Positions 51,086 through 62,252 of a DNA stretch of 64,000 nucleotides are shown in pieces. The DNA comes from Ailanthus altissimus. Lineage: Eukaryota > Streptophyta > Magnoliopsida > Sapindales > Simaroubaceae. The stretch spans positions 1,860,001 through 1,924,000 of the forward strand of contig OX327686.1 in the NCBI GenBank assembly GCA_946807835.1, read 5' to 3'. Every line of letters starts with the position of its first letter. Positions within the stretch are counted from its first letter, which is position 1. Under the pieces are notes generated by a model, which made no database searches, was not told where the DNA came from, and saw only the letters and a list, made by a program, of their open reading frames with translations. The position numbers were made by a program, and so were the translations under genes.

Positions 51086-53446
51086 ATGTCTACCATCAAT
51101 GCACCACTAAGCCGAAACTTGTTTCTAAGCCTTCTAAAAAATGCCAAAACGCTTTCACAGCTCGCTCAAACTCACGCCCAAATCATCCTCCACGGCTTCC
51201 AAAACGATCTCTCAACAGTCACTAAACTCACCCACAAGCTCTGCGACTTCAACGCCATGTGCTATGCACGTGACCTCTTTTATTCGATCCCCAAACCGGA
51301 TCTCTTCCTCTTCAACGTGCTCATTCGTGGCTTCTCCAATAACGAAATGGCTCAGTCATCGATTTTGTTGTATACCCATTTGAGGAAAAAGACTAGTCTT
51401 AGGCCCGATAACTTTACTTACTCGTTTGTGATATCCGCGGCTTCGAGTTGTTTTGATAATCGTAGTATAGGTGTTTTGTTGCATGGACAAGCGATTGTTG
51501 ATGGGTATGGTTCTGATTTGTTTGTTGGGTCTGCTTTAGTTGACTTATATTTTAAGTTTTCGTGCGTTGAGTCAGCCCGCAGGGTGTTTGATAAAATGCC
51601 TGACAGAGATACGGTTTTGTGGAATACTATGATTTCTGGGTTGGTGAAGAATGCTTGTTTTGAGGATTCGATTTGGGTTTTCGGGGATATGGTTAGAAAT
51701 GGTGGGACCCGGTTGGATTCGACAAGTGTGGCTGCAGTGCTTCCAGCTGTGGCAGAGTTGCAAGAGTTGAGACTGGGGATGGAGATCCAGTGCATGAATT
51801 TAAAGTTGGGGTTTCACGATCATGTTTATGTGCTTACTGGGTTGGTTTCATTGTATTCAAAATGTGGAGAGGTTGGGATGGCAAAAATGTTGTTTAAAGA
51901 GATTGGTAGGCCGGATTTGATATCTTGTAATGCAATGATTTCTGGGTATACTTGCAATGGTGAGACCGAGTCTTCAGTGAGACTGTTTAGACATTTGCTT
52001 GCTTCAAGGGAGAGAGTTAATTCAAGTACTATTGTGGGGTTGATTCCCGTGTTTTATCCTTTTGGTTATTTACATCTTACTAATTGTATTCATGGTTTCT
52101 GTGTGAAATCTGGTATTATTTCAAATTCTTCTGTTTCAACTGCTTTGACCACTGTTTATAGTAGATTAAATGAAATTGAAGCTGCACGGCAGGTTTTTGA
52201 TGAGTCTTGGGAGAAAAGTTTGGCTTCTTGGAATGCCATGATAGCTGGTTATACCCAAAATGGGTTAACAGAGGAGGCAATTTCTCTTTTCCGTGACATG
52301 CAGACTTCTGAAGTCATTCCAAATCCTGTAACGGTCACAAGCATTCTTTCTGCTTGTGCTCAACTTGGAGTGTTAAGTCTTGGGAAATGGGTGCATGAGT
52401 TAGTTAAGAGCAGGAATTTTGAGTCTAATATATATGTGTCAACTGCTCTAATTGACATGTATGCAAAGTGTGGAAGCATAGCAGAGGCTCGAGAGTTATT
52501 TGACTCAAAACCGCAGAAGACTGAGGTAACTTGGAATGCCATGATTTCCGGTTATGGCCTCCATGGACATGGGCAGGAGGCCCTAAAGCTTTTTTCAGAG
52601 ATGTTGCATTCTGGTATTCGGCCTACTAGTGTTACTTTTCTTTCTGCTTTATATGCTTGCAGTCATTCTGGCTTAGTGAGAGAAGGAGATGAAATATTCC
52701 GATCCATGGTTCATGATCACGGGTTTGAGCCCTTACCCGAGCATTATGCCTGCATGGTTGACATCCTTGGTCGAGCTGGACAATTAGAGAAGGCCTTGGA
52801 CTTTATTAAGCGATTGCCATTGGAGCCAGGCCCTGCTGTGTGGGGTGCATTGCTGGGCGCTTGCATGATTCATAAAGACACAAACCTAGCCCGTGTGGCT
52901 TCTGAAAAGCTATTTGAAATGGACCCAGAAAATGTAGGATACTATGTCTTACTTTCAAATATTTATTCAGCTGAGAGGGACTATCGACAGGCTGCATCAG
53001 TACGACAAGTAGTTAAGAATAGAAAGCTCGCAAAGACTCCTGGATGCACTCTAATTGAGGTTGGTGGTACCCCGCATGTATTCACATCTGGTGATCAGCT
53101 CCATCCCCAGTCAACAGCAATCTATGCAATGCTAGAGAAGTTGAATGGGAAGATGAGAGAGGCTGGATTTCAGACAGAGACTGTCACAGCTTTGCATGAC
53201 GTGGAGGAGGAAGAGAAGGAGCTAATGATGAAGGTTCACAGCGAGAAGTTGGCCATTGCATTTGGCCTTATCGCTACCGAAGCTGGAAGTGAAATTAGGA
53301 TCATTAAGAACCTCCGAGTTTGTTTAGACTGCCATACAGCAACTAAATTTATATCCAAGATTACAGGGAGAGTCATCGTGGTTAGGGATGCTAATAGATT
53401 CCACCATTTCAAAGATGGTGTATGTTCATGTGGAGACTACTGGTGA
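51086..53446 (+). CDS. MEF29: DYW-class PPR RNA editing factor, MEF29/DYW9-like (ortholog of At4g30700), mitochondrial
   Basis: Intronless, 786 residues from ATG 51086. The open frame extends 14 codons upstream but only from a TTG, so I use the ATG. PLS-type PPR motifs fill about residues 40-600 (for example LFNVLIRGFSNNE near 85 and TWNAMISGYGLHG near 490), followed by E/E+ motifs and a full DYW domain ending CSCGDYW. The cytidine-deaminase zinc residues are intact: H718-S-E720, C746 and C749. The second site has H773/H774, C780 and C782. DYW proteins bind a specific organelle transcript 5' of a cytidine and convert it to uridine. Similarity to At4g30700 runs through the whole length from memory, including the N-terminal LAQTHAQIILHGF. 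Mitochondrial location is inferred from that ortholog. Confidence 0.95.
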   Translation: MSTINAPLSRNLFLSLLKNAKTLSQLAQTHAQIILHGFQNDLSTVTKLTHKLCDFNAMCYARDLFYSIPKPDLFLFNVLIRGFSNNEMAQSSILLYTHLRKKTSLRPDNFTYSFVISAASSCFDNRSIGVLLHGQAIVDGYGSDLFVGSALVDLYFKFSCVESARRVFDKMPDRDTVLWNTMISGLVKNACFEDSIWVFGDMVRNGGTRLDSTSVAAVLPAVAELQELRLGMEIQCMNLKLGFHDHVYVLTGLVSLYSKCGEVGMAKMLFKEIGRPDLISCNAMISGYTCNGETESSVRLFRHLLASRERVNSSTIVGLIPVFYPFGYLHLTNCIHGFCVKSGIISNSSVSTALTTVYSRLNEIEAARQVFDESWEKSLASWNAMIAGYTQNGLTEEAISLFRDMQTSEVIPNPVTVTSILSACAQLGVLSLGKWVHELVKSRNFESNIYVSTALIDMYAKCGSIAEARELFDSKPQKTEVTWNAMISGYGLHGHGQEALKLFSEMLHSGIRPTSVTFLSALYACSHSGLVREGDEIFRSMVHDHGFEPLPEHYACMVDILGRAGQLEKALDFIKRLPLEPGPAVWGALLGACMIHKDTNLARVASEKLFEMDPENVGYYVLLSNIYSAERDYRQAASVRQVVKNRKLAKTPGCTLIEVGGTPHVFTSGDQLHPQSTAIYAMLEKLNGKMREAGFQTETVTALHDVEEEEKELMMKVHSEKLAIAFGLIATEAGSEIRIIKNLRVCLDCHTATKFISKITGRVIVVRDANRFHHFKDGVCSCGDYW

Positions 53447-53776
53447 AAAAAGCTATGCACCGATTAAGGTATGTCACATAGAAATATTATCTAGAGTTTG
53501 AGTGGCATATTATATGGCAACATAGAAAGACATTTCTTACCTAGCAATTTCAGATGTTTGGTCATTGATAAGTTAGAATTTTCGTTAGTTTGTTAAAGGG
53601 ATACTAAGTATTTCAATGCGTACAGTTTAGGCAAAAATGTGCTGTGAAAGACTTATAATCTTGTACCTTTTCTTTTTTCTAATGCATTGGGTAAAAAAAA
53701 GAATTTCTTTTTGTTTGATTTCATTTTACATTTTGTGATTAATCTAAGGATTGGTTAAAGTTAGGGTTACACAGTT

Positions 53777-55720
53777 TCTGTTTTATTTAGTTAGGAAATG
53801 AAGGCAGTACTTGATACCATTTAAATCTTCAGATGTGAAGTAATCCACCTCCGTGTTTCATTCCTCTTTCCGCCTTTTATTTCATAATGTTATTAGTTTT
53901 TCATCGCACCTTTTTTATCAGACTTGCCTATCACCTTTCTCTATATACTTAACTATGATAAATGCATGATCAACTCAAAGAGTGAAATGTTATTAACTGC
54001 CGGCGTGCTATTTTTTCTATCACCCTTGCCAATGAAAATATTTATGAATGACAAAGTACACATATATTTTAGGTCCTATTTGTCACCAGAAATGCATACC
54101 TGGTATCAGTTGGTCCTCCAAGTTTTCCTGCTGTGCAGCTGTTGGATTACAAGTCCATAGTTTCTGCCACATCAACTATCAGCAAACGAAACTGGTTATC
54201 CATCTACAAGGTTACATGAATGTACAAATCCGCCTGTTGGAAGAGACAAGATTCCTCCATCTGCATAACCGACTAATTTGCAAGATCAAGATATACCTAA
54301 TTGGCCAGCTGTATATGGCATAGACCTCAGCCAAACCATCAACGAATTAACCAGGTAAGCTTTTTGTTTTCTAGTCTCTAGCTACTCAATTTGGTTCATC
54401 TTCCTCTTTCTGCAAGTTTAATGGAATGCTTGTTTTGAACTCATTGAACTTGCACTGTATAAGATTAGAGGGAAGTTGAGTAAATTTGCGTGAATTTTTT
54501 GAGCTTGGATAACATAGACCATGAATTCAAGTCTCTTGTGATATTGTGCAAATGATACAAAGTCTGAATCTGTATTTTCAAATAAAGGTACATCCGAGCA
54601 TGATTCAATGCTTGAATTCTTTTAGCGTATGTATAACATAAAGCATGAGTTCAAGTTTGCTGTGATATTGTGCAAATCATAAAGGGTCTGAATCTATATT
54701 TTCAATACAGGTACATATCCCATCATTGGTGAATCATGCATGCCACCAACAATTTGTGCACGATGATCGGCAACTCAACGTGACATGAATTTGAGTGCAT
54801 AATCACATGCCAACTCAACATGAAATGAAACCAGATGCATATCACATGCCAAACCAGTCTCTTTTTTACAGGGCTCCTCTTCTCACCAAACAGCAGCTTG
54901 AAGAAGTACAATTTATCCCAAGGATGTTGATCAAGTAACTTGGCATCTTTTCTAACTTACTCAAAACTAATATCATTCAGCAGGCTTCATTTGTTTCTTT
55001 ACACGTTCTTTTTCCTCTTTAATTTCAAAAGATAAGTTCTTGGTATGCCCAAGTTTTGAGAGAATTTCTATTTCTCTTCATTGAAGAGAATAAGGAGAAT
55101 TCTCCTCAAAAGTAATTTTTCTTTCACCAATATAATTCACTGGAATCGTTAAGAATATATTGAGATATTCTTTATATATAGATTTTAACTTCTATCATTT
55201 GTCTGTGTTATTGGTAATCATATTCTAAAATTTAAATTCTAAATGAAGTGTCTAAGCTACCATTAGGTGAGGAAATGGTGTATTGAATAATTTTGAGAAT
55301 TACAAAAATTAATTATCTAATAGTTAATTGACACATCATTTGGAATTCAAAATTTGAGATGTAGAATTATTGTATTGGTATATTTCTTATATCATGATTG
55401 TTGAATGCGAATTGAAAATGACAAAATTTGTGACAATCATAATCTATTTCTATTTGATATGATAACTAAATATGTTTGAAGTTAATTGTATAATTAGGGA
55501 TTGAGTAAATTAATTTATCGTGTCATGGTGGCTTAATCATAACCTAATTATATAACTCTTCTTGGTGTATGTATTAATTAAGGTAAAAAGTACATGAAAT
55601 TAAAGTTAAAGACAAACACTTAAAAAACTATCACTTATACTTTTCATTGTTATTAAAGTTAATGCAAAATAATCAACCACCTCATTGGCCGAATAGTTGG
55701 TGTTTAATGTAAAATAGTTA
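53777..55720 (+). repeat. segmental duplication, copy 1
   Basis: Two blocks, 53777-53960 and about 54583-55720, match 58192-58377 and about 59160-60140 in the same order and orientation. Shared words include TCTTTCCGCCTTTT, CATATCCCATCATTGGTGAA, CAATTTGTGCACGATGATCG, AGTGCATAATCACATGCCA and GAGAATTCTCCTCAAAAGTA. Between the blocks (53961-54582) copy 1 has sequence not seen in copy 2, and within 54500-54710 an extra ~125-bp direct duplication. Most of it is downstream flank of the MEF29-like gene. No protein-coding frame is supportable. Confidence 0.85.
55217..55372. mobile_element. 156-bp MITE with 8-bp target-site duplication
   Basis: Flanked by the perfect 8-bp direct repeat TATTGGTA (55209-55216 and 55373-55380). 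Inside, the ends are inverted and imperfect over about 30 bp (AATTTAAATTCTAAATGAAG on the left against CATTTGGAATTCAAAATTTG on the right). The corresponding place in duplication copy 2 (about 59780-59825) lacks it. An 8-bp duplication points to the hAT superfamily. Confidence 0.7.
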
Positions 55721-56400
55721 ATTACCTTGTTAACTCAATGATTAATATTAATATTTTAAACATTCAAGTATTAGGTTTGAGTTGGGCCGTAAATACTCTT
55801 ATTATGTTAGAGGTTAGGAGAAAAAATTAATTTCCGTAAAATCTTAATTTGCATCGTCAACAATTTTACCATGACAAGTTTAATCTTTGTTTATATCAAA
55901 AGCGCAACAAGAAAACATGGAATGAAGATTTAATTTAAATTCTATAAAAATTCATGTTCTTGCTTCCAAAACATCACCTTAAGTTTGATCAAATTCAAGG
56001 GGGAAAAAAAATATTAATTTCAAGACGTGAAAATGTAATACTACGGGAATGACAATTTTTGGGTCGAATTTCATTTGCCTCCCTTACGTTTGATCAAATT
56101 ACACGAATAAGTATTTTGTTTCTAAAATAAGCAGAGAGTACCCAAAAAGTTTACAAACTCCGAGTCGACGATTGTTTCCTGTTTATTTCCGGATTTCCGA
56201 CTTGAGTTCCTGTTTCCTCTTTCGACTTGGATTCAGTTATCATATTTTGTTTCTGCTTTTTATAAGGTTCTTAAACTTGAGCCCTATATAATATCCATAT
56301 AAATATTATGCGTTATCACTGTTCTTGTGCTGAATTATTCTTCTGTTAGAAAAAGAGAGAATTTGTTTTGTATCATCCAATAATTAATTAAATAACTGAG

Positions 56401-57402
56401 ATGAGTTCGGGGTGTTCTACATGTAGGAGGGTCAGTCCAAAGCAAAACCATTCTGCATATAAGAACAATAATGATGATGATTTCAGGAATCGTGAATCGA
56501 TCTCAGTTTCTTCTGCAGAAGTTGACAATGCCGCTGAACATGCCAACAAACCTGAAACTCCATCAGGTTCACTTTTCTTTTCCTTAAAAACTATTTATTT
56601 GCATGAAATATTATGAACTAACCATAAAACTCACCATTCTTTTTAATTTTCAGAAGCATCGTCGTCCAGAGTGGTTCTGAAGGAAAAAGAGAAGAAGAGC
56701 GGGGAATTTGACAAGAATCAACAACCTAAACGAATAAGCTTGGAGAAGACAAACCAATGCTACTCAAGAAGTGAAACTCCTTCTCCCATGTATCATATCA
56801 CATGGGATGGTATGTTTTCAAGATTTTCTTTTTCTTTTCTTTAAAAAAAAAAAAAAATTGGTTATTTCTTCTCTCCTAATCTCAGTTTCTATCTATGAAA
56901 ATGGACTTAAATTGGAAAATTTTAACCTTTTTTTTTTATTCTAAGTAATATGTTATCCTTTCCTTAGATGGTATATTTTTGCTTCTAAACTTTTTTTCTA
57001 AGATCTTAATTTCGATAACATGTTAATTAACTGTTTGATTCAAAAGTTGAAGCTATTAAATGAAGATCTAACATTGAACGAGGCTATTAAATCACTATTG
57101 TTGTTCCACTTAACGCAATCTTAGCTCATATAATTTGTGTCCTTTGCACTTGTGCAGGTTTTGAAGAATCCTGGGAACCATTCGGGCAGAAATGTTTACT
57201 ATGTGACATTGATCTAGCAAATGAACCAATTGGTGAGGAAGCATATTATGATCATGACAGAGACATGGAAGATGAAGTGTTTTTTAGTCCTCCAGAGGTT
57301 GCTGTTCTAGCATGCGGCCATGCCTTTCATGACAAGTGCTTGCTGTTTGTCACACCTGAAGATCAATCCACAGATCCTCCTTGCTTTTTCTGTGCCACAT
57401 AA
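56401..57402 (+). CDS. small RING-H2 finger protein
   Basis: Three exons, 56401-56566, 56654-56809 and 57158-57402, join in frame (each junction splits a codon after base 1) to 188 residues ending at TAA 57400-57402. Residues 1-107 are Ser/Lys/Asn-rich with no known domain. The last ~70 residues carry a C3H2C3 zinc pattern: C120-x2-C123, C160-x-H162-x2-H165-x2-C168, C183-x2-C186. The loop between the second and third ligands is long (36 residues) and acidic, so the domain is atypical. RING fingers usually recruit E2 enzymes for ubiquitination; activity and substrate are unknown here. The motif WDGFEESWEPFGQKC precedes the finger. The gene sits between the two copies of a segmental duplication. 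Confidence 0.75.
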
Positions 57403-57927
57403 GCTTGTTCTCAATTTTCCAAGCCCTAATTTCAACACATTGTTTATGGGTTCTCTTCACAAATCTATGCTATAACTAGAGAAGATCAATGCAATTAGAT
57501 AGCTAGAATAGAATAGGAGTTGATTCAAATATATACACATTCATGTTGTTTCATTAAATTGCAAGTGTGTCCAAGTAAACATTAGTATAAACAAAGATTT
57601 CAATTGCTATGTAAACTTGACTTACATTTCTTTCCAGATTTATATTTTTATTTTTATCTCCAAATACATGAATATAAAAAGAATGATAAGAACCAATGTT
57701 ACAACTTGCTTGCTTATTCTAAAATCTTTTGTTACATTGGACAATAACAACATTTACACCTTGCCTAAGAAGGTTTGCAGCAGACTAAATAAATAGAGAA
57801 CTTGCTCAGGATCGATATAATTTACTTGCAGATTATTATAAAAAGTTGGTATTACAAAAAAAACAAGGCAATACTGAAGCTACAAAACCTATTCTTTTTA
57901 CATGGGATGTTCTATCAGGATTCTTCA
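57403..57927. other. 3' UTR of RING gene and flank
   Basis: Probable 3' UTR to about 57700, then AT-rich DNA. No gene seen. Confidence 0.5.
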
Positions 57928-58200
57928 TCAAAACAAATTTCTGAATCCTGGAACTTCAAGGGCGTTCAATTCAGAGAATTCAGATATATTAAACAACCAG
58001 CAATCTTCAATCCGAGAGAGGGGGAGGGGGGGAGACCTTTGATTTCTAACTTTGGTTCTTGCCATATTCTGAACTTCAAACAAAAAGTATCTAGCTTGGA
58101 TCTTGCCATATTCATCAGAAATGTTATTCGAGGGAGATGTAGCAGCAGCTCCCCGAATGGGTCTTTCCTTGACATGCCTGTTGTTGGCTTGCTGTTTCTG
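57928..58200 (-). pseudogene. possible terminal-exon fragment, unknown protein
   Basis: On the minus strand a 90-codon stretch from 58200 to TGA (57930-57928) stays open. It reads QKQQANNRHVKERPIRG near its start and NISDEYGKIQARYFLFEV further on, less repetitive than chance frames nearby. A CTAAC...CAG acceptor-like sequence lies just right of it (58215-58198), inside the segmental duplication. I do not recognise the product and find no upstream exon, so it may be a gene relic or a chance frame. Confidence 0.25.
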
Positions 58201-60140
58201 TTTTATGTAGTTAGGAAATAGAAGCAGTATTTGATAACATTTAAATCTTCAGATGTGGAGTAATCCACACCTCCATGTTTCATTCTCTTTCCGCCTTTTG
58301 TTTCATAATGTTATTAGTTTTTCACGGCACTTTTTTTTTATCAGACTTGCTTATCACCTTTCTCTGTATTAACTATGTTAAACAGAGGCGGAACTAAAAT
58401 TTGAGCTTTAATGAATCAAATTATAACATAAATTTTAAAGTTTAATAACTATAATAAATTAATATTTAAACTAAGTTTTGAAAACTTATTTTTACTCCAC
58501 ATCAATAATAGATGAACCGAAAAAAATATATGCTGTTAGAAATTTTAAAATACTCTTATATCAAAAAGCAGCTCAACATTCTTTTATATCTAAAAAATTA
58601 TCTAATAATCGATTCTATGTTAAATTTTTTGCAATTTTTATTTCAATATACGTGAATCAAGTTAAGAATTTCTAAAACCAAGGTGAAGAATATTAAAAGT
58701 ATGGTTCCAAAGTCTTTAAGGATAATGTTTAAGGATATTTTAGTAAAAGCAGACATTAAAGAAAGTGAAACGGAGTGTTTAAGCTGAAAACAGAAACGGT
58801 GTTTAGGTTGGGAAAATAAAATGGCAGCGTTCAAAGTTTTGCTTATAAGTGTATCATTTATAACCCTAATGCATCTTTTTCATTTTGATTCATTTTCTGC
58901 CGTTTTAAAGAGAGAAAGAGTCGAGAGAATTCTTCTTCTTCCTCTGCGTTCTGTAATCTCTTAGAATCTAAGTGTATTCTTGTAAAGCTTAGGTTGTAAT
59001 CTTGGTTCATACAGTGAAAAGGCTCTACTGTTTCAAGCTCCTGTGTATGTAGATTTCAAATAGAAACCGAACCACTATAATGGCTCGTGTTCTTGAATTC
59101 TTATGTGGATTTATTTGTTGATTTGTGTTCTCTGTATGTTCTTTCTAGTCTTGTGTTGGTTACTAAATGATTCAAGGCTTAGAATTTTTTTTAGCATACG
59201 TATAACATAAAGCATGAATTCAAGTTTATTGGTATGATATTGTGCAAATAATACAATGTCAGAATCTATATTTTCGACACGGGTACATATCCCATCATTG
59301 GTGAATCATGATTCATGCATGCCATCGACAATTTGTGCACGATGATCGACAACTCAACGTGACATGAATTTGAGTGCATAATCACATGCCAGACGCAACA
59401 TGACATGAAACCAGATGCATGTCACGTGCCAAACCATTCTCTTTTAGGGCTCCTCTTCTCACCAAACCGCAGCTTGAACAAGTATAATTTGTCCCAGTGG
59501 ATGTTGATCAAGTGACTTAGCATCATTTCCAGCTTACTCAAAGCTAATATCATTCAGCAGGCTCCATTTGTTTCTTTACACATTCATTTGCCTCTCTAAT
59601 TTCAAAAGAAAAGTTCTTGGCATGCCCAAGTTTTGAGAGAATTTCTATTTTCTCTTCATTGAAGAGAGAGGAGAATTCTCCTCAAAAGTAATTTTCTTTC
59701 ACCAAAATAATTCACTGGAATTTGTTAAGAATATATTGAGATATTCTTTATATATGGATTTTCACTTCTATCATTTGTTTTTGTTTTTTATTTTGTATTT
59801 TACTGTGTAGGCAATTGATTTATATCATGACTGTTAAATGCGAATCTAAATGACATAAAATTTGTGGATTATAATCTATTTGACATGATTACTAAATATG
59901 TTTGAAGTTAACTGTGTAATTAGGAATTGAGATTTGTCGTGTCATGGCGGCTTAATCATAACCTAATATATAACCCTTCTAAGTGTATATATTAATTGAG
60001 ATTAAAAGTACATGAAATTGAAGTAAAAGACTAATACTAAAAAACTAATCACTTATACCTTTCATTGTTATTAAAGTTAATGCAAAACAGTCATCCACCT
60101 CATAAGTCCAATGGTTAGTATTTAATGTAATTGGTGCCGG
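58192..60140 (+). repeat. segmental duplication, copy 2
   Basis: Direct copy of 53777-55720, about 4.4-4.6 kb away. Its matching blocks are 58192-58377 and about 59160-60140. The DNA between them (58380-59160) differs from copy 1. The copy ends about 60 bp before the Gypsy LTR at 60197. Confidence 0.85.
58380..59160 (+). mobile_element. LTR-like insertion within duplication copy 2
   Basis: This ~780-bp block interrupts copy 2. Its right half (58840-59110) looks like the R/U5 part of a plant LTR: TTATAACCCTAATGC, a run of TTCTTCTTCCTCTGCG, GGTTGTAATCTTGG and AAACCGAACCACTATAATGG. Clear TG...CA ends and a target-site duplication are not visible, so it may be a fragment. Confidence 0.35.
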
Positions 60141-60196
60141 TGCTTCTATTATCAAAGTGTTTAAGTTTGAGTCCGGCAGTGATTCCTTTAACATAT

Positions 60197-60470
60197 TGTC
60201 AGGAATTCTACTATTTAAATATTAATTTATTTAAATTTTAATGTTAATTATATAAGGTTGCTATTATATAAATTGTATAGAGCTGTTATTATATAAAGGG
60301 GAGACTTTCATTTGTATAATTCATCTCATAACTTTATTTTCTCTTCAACAATATAGAGAACATTTGTGCAAACACTTTGTATGCTTGTTTTTTTCCTCTT
60401 TGTGTAATTTTTTTAGCTGCTTAGCACGCAATGTATCTAAAGACGCATGGTTCGAAAACAGTCCGTGACA
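60197..60470 (+). repeat. 5' LTR of the Gypsy element (274 bp)
   Basis: Begins TGTCAGGAATTC and ends GTCCGTGACA, a perfect TGTCA/TGACA terminal inversion. It contains TATATAAGG and TATATAAAGG boxes near 60251 and 60291. The right edge is set by the primer-binding site two bases later. Confidence 0.8.
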
Positions 60471-60471
60471 G

Positions 60472-60484
60472 TTAGTATCAGAGC
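60472..60484 (+). other. primer-binding site (initiator Met tRNA)
   Basis: TAGTATCAGAGC at 60473-60484 matches the usual plant TGGTATCAGAGC at 11 of 12 positions and lies two bases after the LTR. Confidence 0.8.
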
Positions 60485-60764
60485 AGGTTCAAAGATGAAG
60501 AAAGACGACGGACAATCAGATTTGACTGAAGAGGGGGGTCGGAACCCCAAAACTAAGAAGCACGACGTGACCTCGCTCGAGAAGTCAACAGATCCAGGTT
60601 AGGATGTGGGGAGTATGGTGAGAGCACTCAGCGGCGCTGTTAGGAAGGCAACAAATCGCCTTAGAGAGTTGGAGCAGCAAGTAGAGAAAATCGAGGTGGG
60701 CCTCGATACTCAAGGAGACGAGCTGCGCTCCCTCATCAGTACATCCATCGAGGCTTACGCCGAT

Positions 60765-62252
60765 TGTAATATACGTGTAACATATATATAAAACTTAGTG
60801 TCAATTAAAAAAAAAACAGAGAGAGAGAAAAGAAGTTAAACGGTGGCGCTTATATATATATATATATATATTGTTTTGCTTTCTTCATTTAAGAAGAAAA
60901 GCAATTGAAACAGAAGAAGAAAGAAAGCAGAGCCGAACAGAAGAGAGAAAGAAAGAAAGAAGAAAAACCGAAAGAAAGAAAAGAAAAGAAAGAAAAGAAA
61001 GAAGAAAAAGAAAAGAAAGAAGAAAAGGAAAAAGAAAAAGAAAGGGAAAGGAAGAAACGAGAAGGAAATAGAGAAAGAGAAAGAAAAAGAAGGAAAAGAA
61101 AAAAAAAAAATAGAAAATTTTAAGAAATTAGTTGGATAGTCAGATTTATATCCAGTGGTTTAGCGGGTAATAATTTTGCGATATTAGAATATTTATATTT
61201 TAATAGTTATAATACATATCGGTACTAATGATGTATTTTTACACCCTATGATATAGGAGGTGTGCCGATAGCGGGTAGATCTCAGAATCCAGACCCAGCT
61301 CAGGATTAGCGCACTTTTGTGAGTGGATAATTATATATATTATATATATTTTTAATACAGCTAATTATGATTTAATTGCGCGTTATCAGATTTAATTATA
61401 ATTTGTTTTAGACAAAAATATTTATACTATTTAATATATTCAAAAATATTTTAGAATTTATTATAGTACAGTTTATAATTATGTTCAGTACAGAAATAAT
61501 TATTTCAGAATAATTATGGTCATGATATTATATTGTAGTAGTTTTTGAACCACCATATGCGTACCCTCCCCTTTAATGTAGTTGCTCTGCGCATGCGTTA
61601 GACCAGTTTAGTTTGCTCTGCCCGAGCGATGCAGCATTCCGCCGGGTTAGACCAGCTTAGATCCCCCGCTCTGCCTGTGCGTGAGTTACTCTGCCAGGTT
61701 AGACCAGATTTTCCCCGGGTACAAGTTTGGTGTGGTTTTCAGTATATATATGTAGTACATGTTTCCACAGTTATGTTACATATATTCAGCTTGATAATAG
61801 ATTTTATGATAGTTTGCGCTTTCAGATTTTCAGATTCCAGTATTATGTCATGATTTTAATTTCAGCACAGATTTTATGACAATTCATACTTTCAGTACAA
61901 GTTTATTGATTATTTAGTATACAGTTTTATAATTATTTTATCATACAGATTTATACGTGTACAATACATATAAAGTATATGATATTTTCAGATTATGTCC
62001 ACTCACTGAGCCACAAGCTCACCCTTTTTCCTATTTTTCCCAGGTTGTCACAAGAATTTGTGCAGTGTGATACAGTCATCACATTTTGAGGTTGGCTAAC
62101 GTGCATAGCTGCATAAGTGTCTCAGTCTGTGTATTTGTATATGTTTTGTATAGTGGAGCATATGTGTACACTTTTTGTTGAGGCAGGTAGCCTCATTATA
62201 TTATATGTATGAGTAAAGAGTATGTTAGTCACATGTCATCGCAGGATCTGCC
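60765..62252 (+). mobile_element. nested LTR-like insertion in gag (Tekay/Del-like solo LTR?)
   Basis: A 1.49-kb block splits the gag frame. It starts TGTAATAT, has a (TA)n run at 60851-60870, a long purine-rich tract, repeated GGGTTAGACCAG / TTAGACCAGTTTAG words with GCTCTGCCCGAGCG at 61585-61730, and CACTCACTGAGCCACAAGCT then CAGGTTGTCACA near its right part. These resemble LTRs of plant Tekay/Del chromoviruses as I remember them. No internal domains follow, so a solo LTR is likely. The flanks CCGAT (60760-60764) and TCGAT (62253-62257) could be a one-mismatch target-site duplication. In that case the insert does not end in CA; an alternative right end is ...GTCACA at 62233. Confidence 0.6.
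60889..61116 (+). repeat. purine-rich (GA/GAA) low-complexity tract
   Basis: About 230 bp almost entirely A and G, built of AGAAAG and GAAAAG words, within the nested LTR-like block. The Lys/Glu/Arg-only frames it contains are not credible proteins. Confidence 0.9.

Noticed and set aside
54048..54911. Small frames downstream of the MEF29-like gene
   Set aside because: They fall in duplicated noncoding flank, are not conserved between the two copies and lack motifs.
60871..61123. Lys/Glu/Arg-rich frames
   Set aside because: Low-complexity translation of a purine tract inside an LTR-like insertion.
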